Positions 63,864 to 64,000 of a stretch of DNA of 64,000 nucleotides are shown piece after piece. Position numbers and translations under genes: made by a program. Within the stretch, counting starts at the first letter, position 1, and each line of letters opens with the position of its first letter. This DNA comes from SR-FBR-E99 sp963732365 (GTDB lineage Bacteria; Bacteroidota; Bacteroidia; Bacteroidales; VadinHA17). Under the pieces are notes generated by a model. The model did no database searches and had not been told where the DNA came from. It saw only the letters and a list, made by a program, of their open reading frames with translations. The stretch is taken from assembly GCA_963732365.1 (NCBI GenBank), contig CAVSZC010000003.1, forward strand, positions 196,517 through 260,516, read 5' to 3'.

Positions 63864-64000
63864 TTTTCTAATTATTAAAATTTTATAACCAATTGTTGAT
63901 TTATAAAAGTATAAGGAAAAAAAACTTAAAAACAAAATTTCAGGATACTAAAATTAGATTATGTTGAATTTATATTAAGTCTGAAAGTCTGAAATGATGC

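Overview
The window looks like a piece of a Bacteroidetes chromosome (class Bacteroidia, Bacteroidales/Marinilabiliales-like). The evidence is the gene content: double-FtsX permeases of about 800 residues, a CusA-TolC fusion, a FeoA-FeoB fusion with a Cys-rich partner, and GxN-type tyrosine integrases. Start codons lack consistent Shine-Dalgarno sequences, and TAnnTTTG-type -7 promoter boxes occur. No rRNA, intact tRNA or CRISPR array was seen. Species cannot be named from the sequence alone.

Layout. (1) 1-2685: a hemerythrin-like protein (5' end cut off by the window) and a quinol-type NO reductase, a nitric-oxide detoxification pair. (2) 2779-6056, minus strand: a GtrA protein, a CDP-alcohol phosphatidyltransferase, and a GH2 glycosidase broken by two frameshifts. 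(3) 6112-35800: a cluster of eight FtsX/MacB-type permeases (seven intact, one with an internal deletion) around one TolC-adaptor-ATPase operon. It also holds an orphan NtrC-type response regulator paired with a secreted HExxH protein, an Asp/Glu racemase, a small PH/GRAM-like protein and a FeoAB iron transporter. A 17-bp palindrome (TGT[A/C]-N9-[T/G]ACA type) recurs upstream of the tolC operon, between the regulator and the broken permease, and in a duplicated segment upstream of two other permeases. A good sigma-54 -24/-12 site lies just before tolC. I read this as a regulated permease regulon, possibly for envelope stress, export or lipoprotein handling. (4) 35859-48365: housekeeping and accessory genes, namely a symporter, GNAT, serine hydrolase, GH13, beta-CASP metallohydrolase, flavin reductase, an ankyrin protein with a barrel-like C-terminus, a CapA-like protein, an FnIII-like lipoprotein and an outer-membrane barrel.

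(5) 48645-50753: a decayed junction with IS3 remnants in both orientations, a palindromic repeat cluster, and the 3' part of a tRNA with a CAT anticodon that looks like an attachment site. (6) 50882 to the window end: an AT-richer integrated element. A tyrosine recombinase and an excisionase-like protein sit next to the tRNA fragment. They are followed by metal-resistance cargo: a Fur-family regulator, a His-rich secreted protein, a TRASH/YHS-like protein, a CzcA/CusA pump fused to a TolC domain, a frameshifted adaptor, a PII-like protein of the kind linked to metal pumps, a Zn/Cd/Pb-type P1B ATPase, a tiny lipoprotein and an ICMT-like membrane methyltransferase.

The parts most likely to be new are the permease regulon with its shared palindrome and the tRNA-integrated metal island. 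Several genes (GH2, one permease, the CusB adaptor, the IS elements) are visibly broken. The single-base frameshifts could be real decay or assembly errors.
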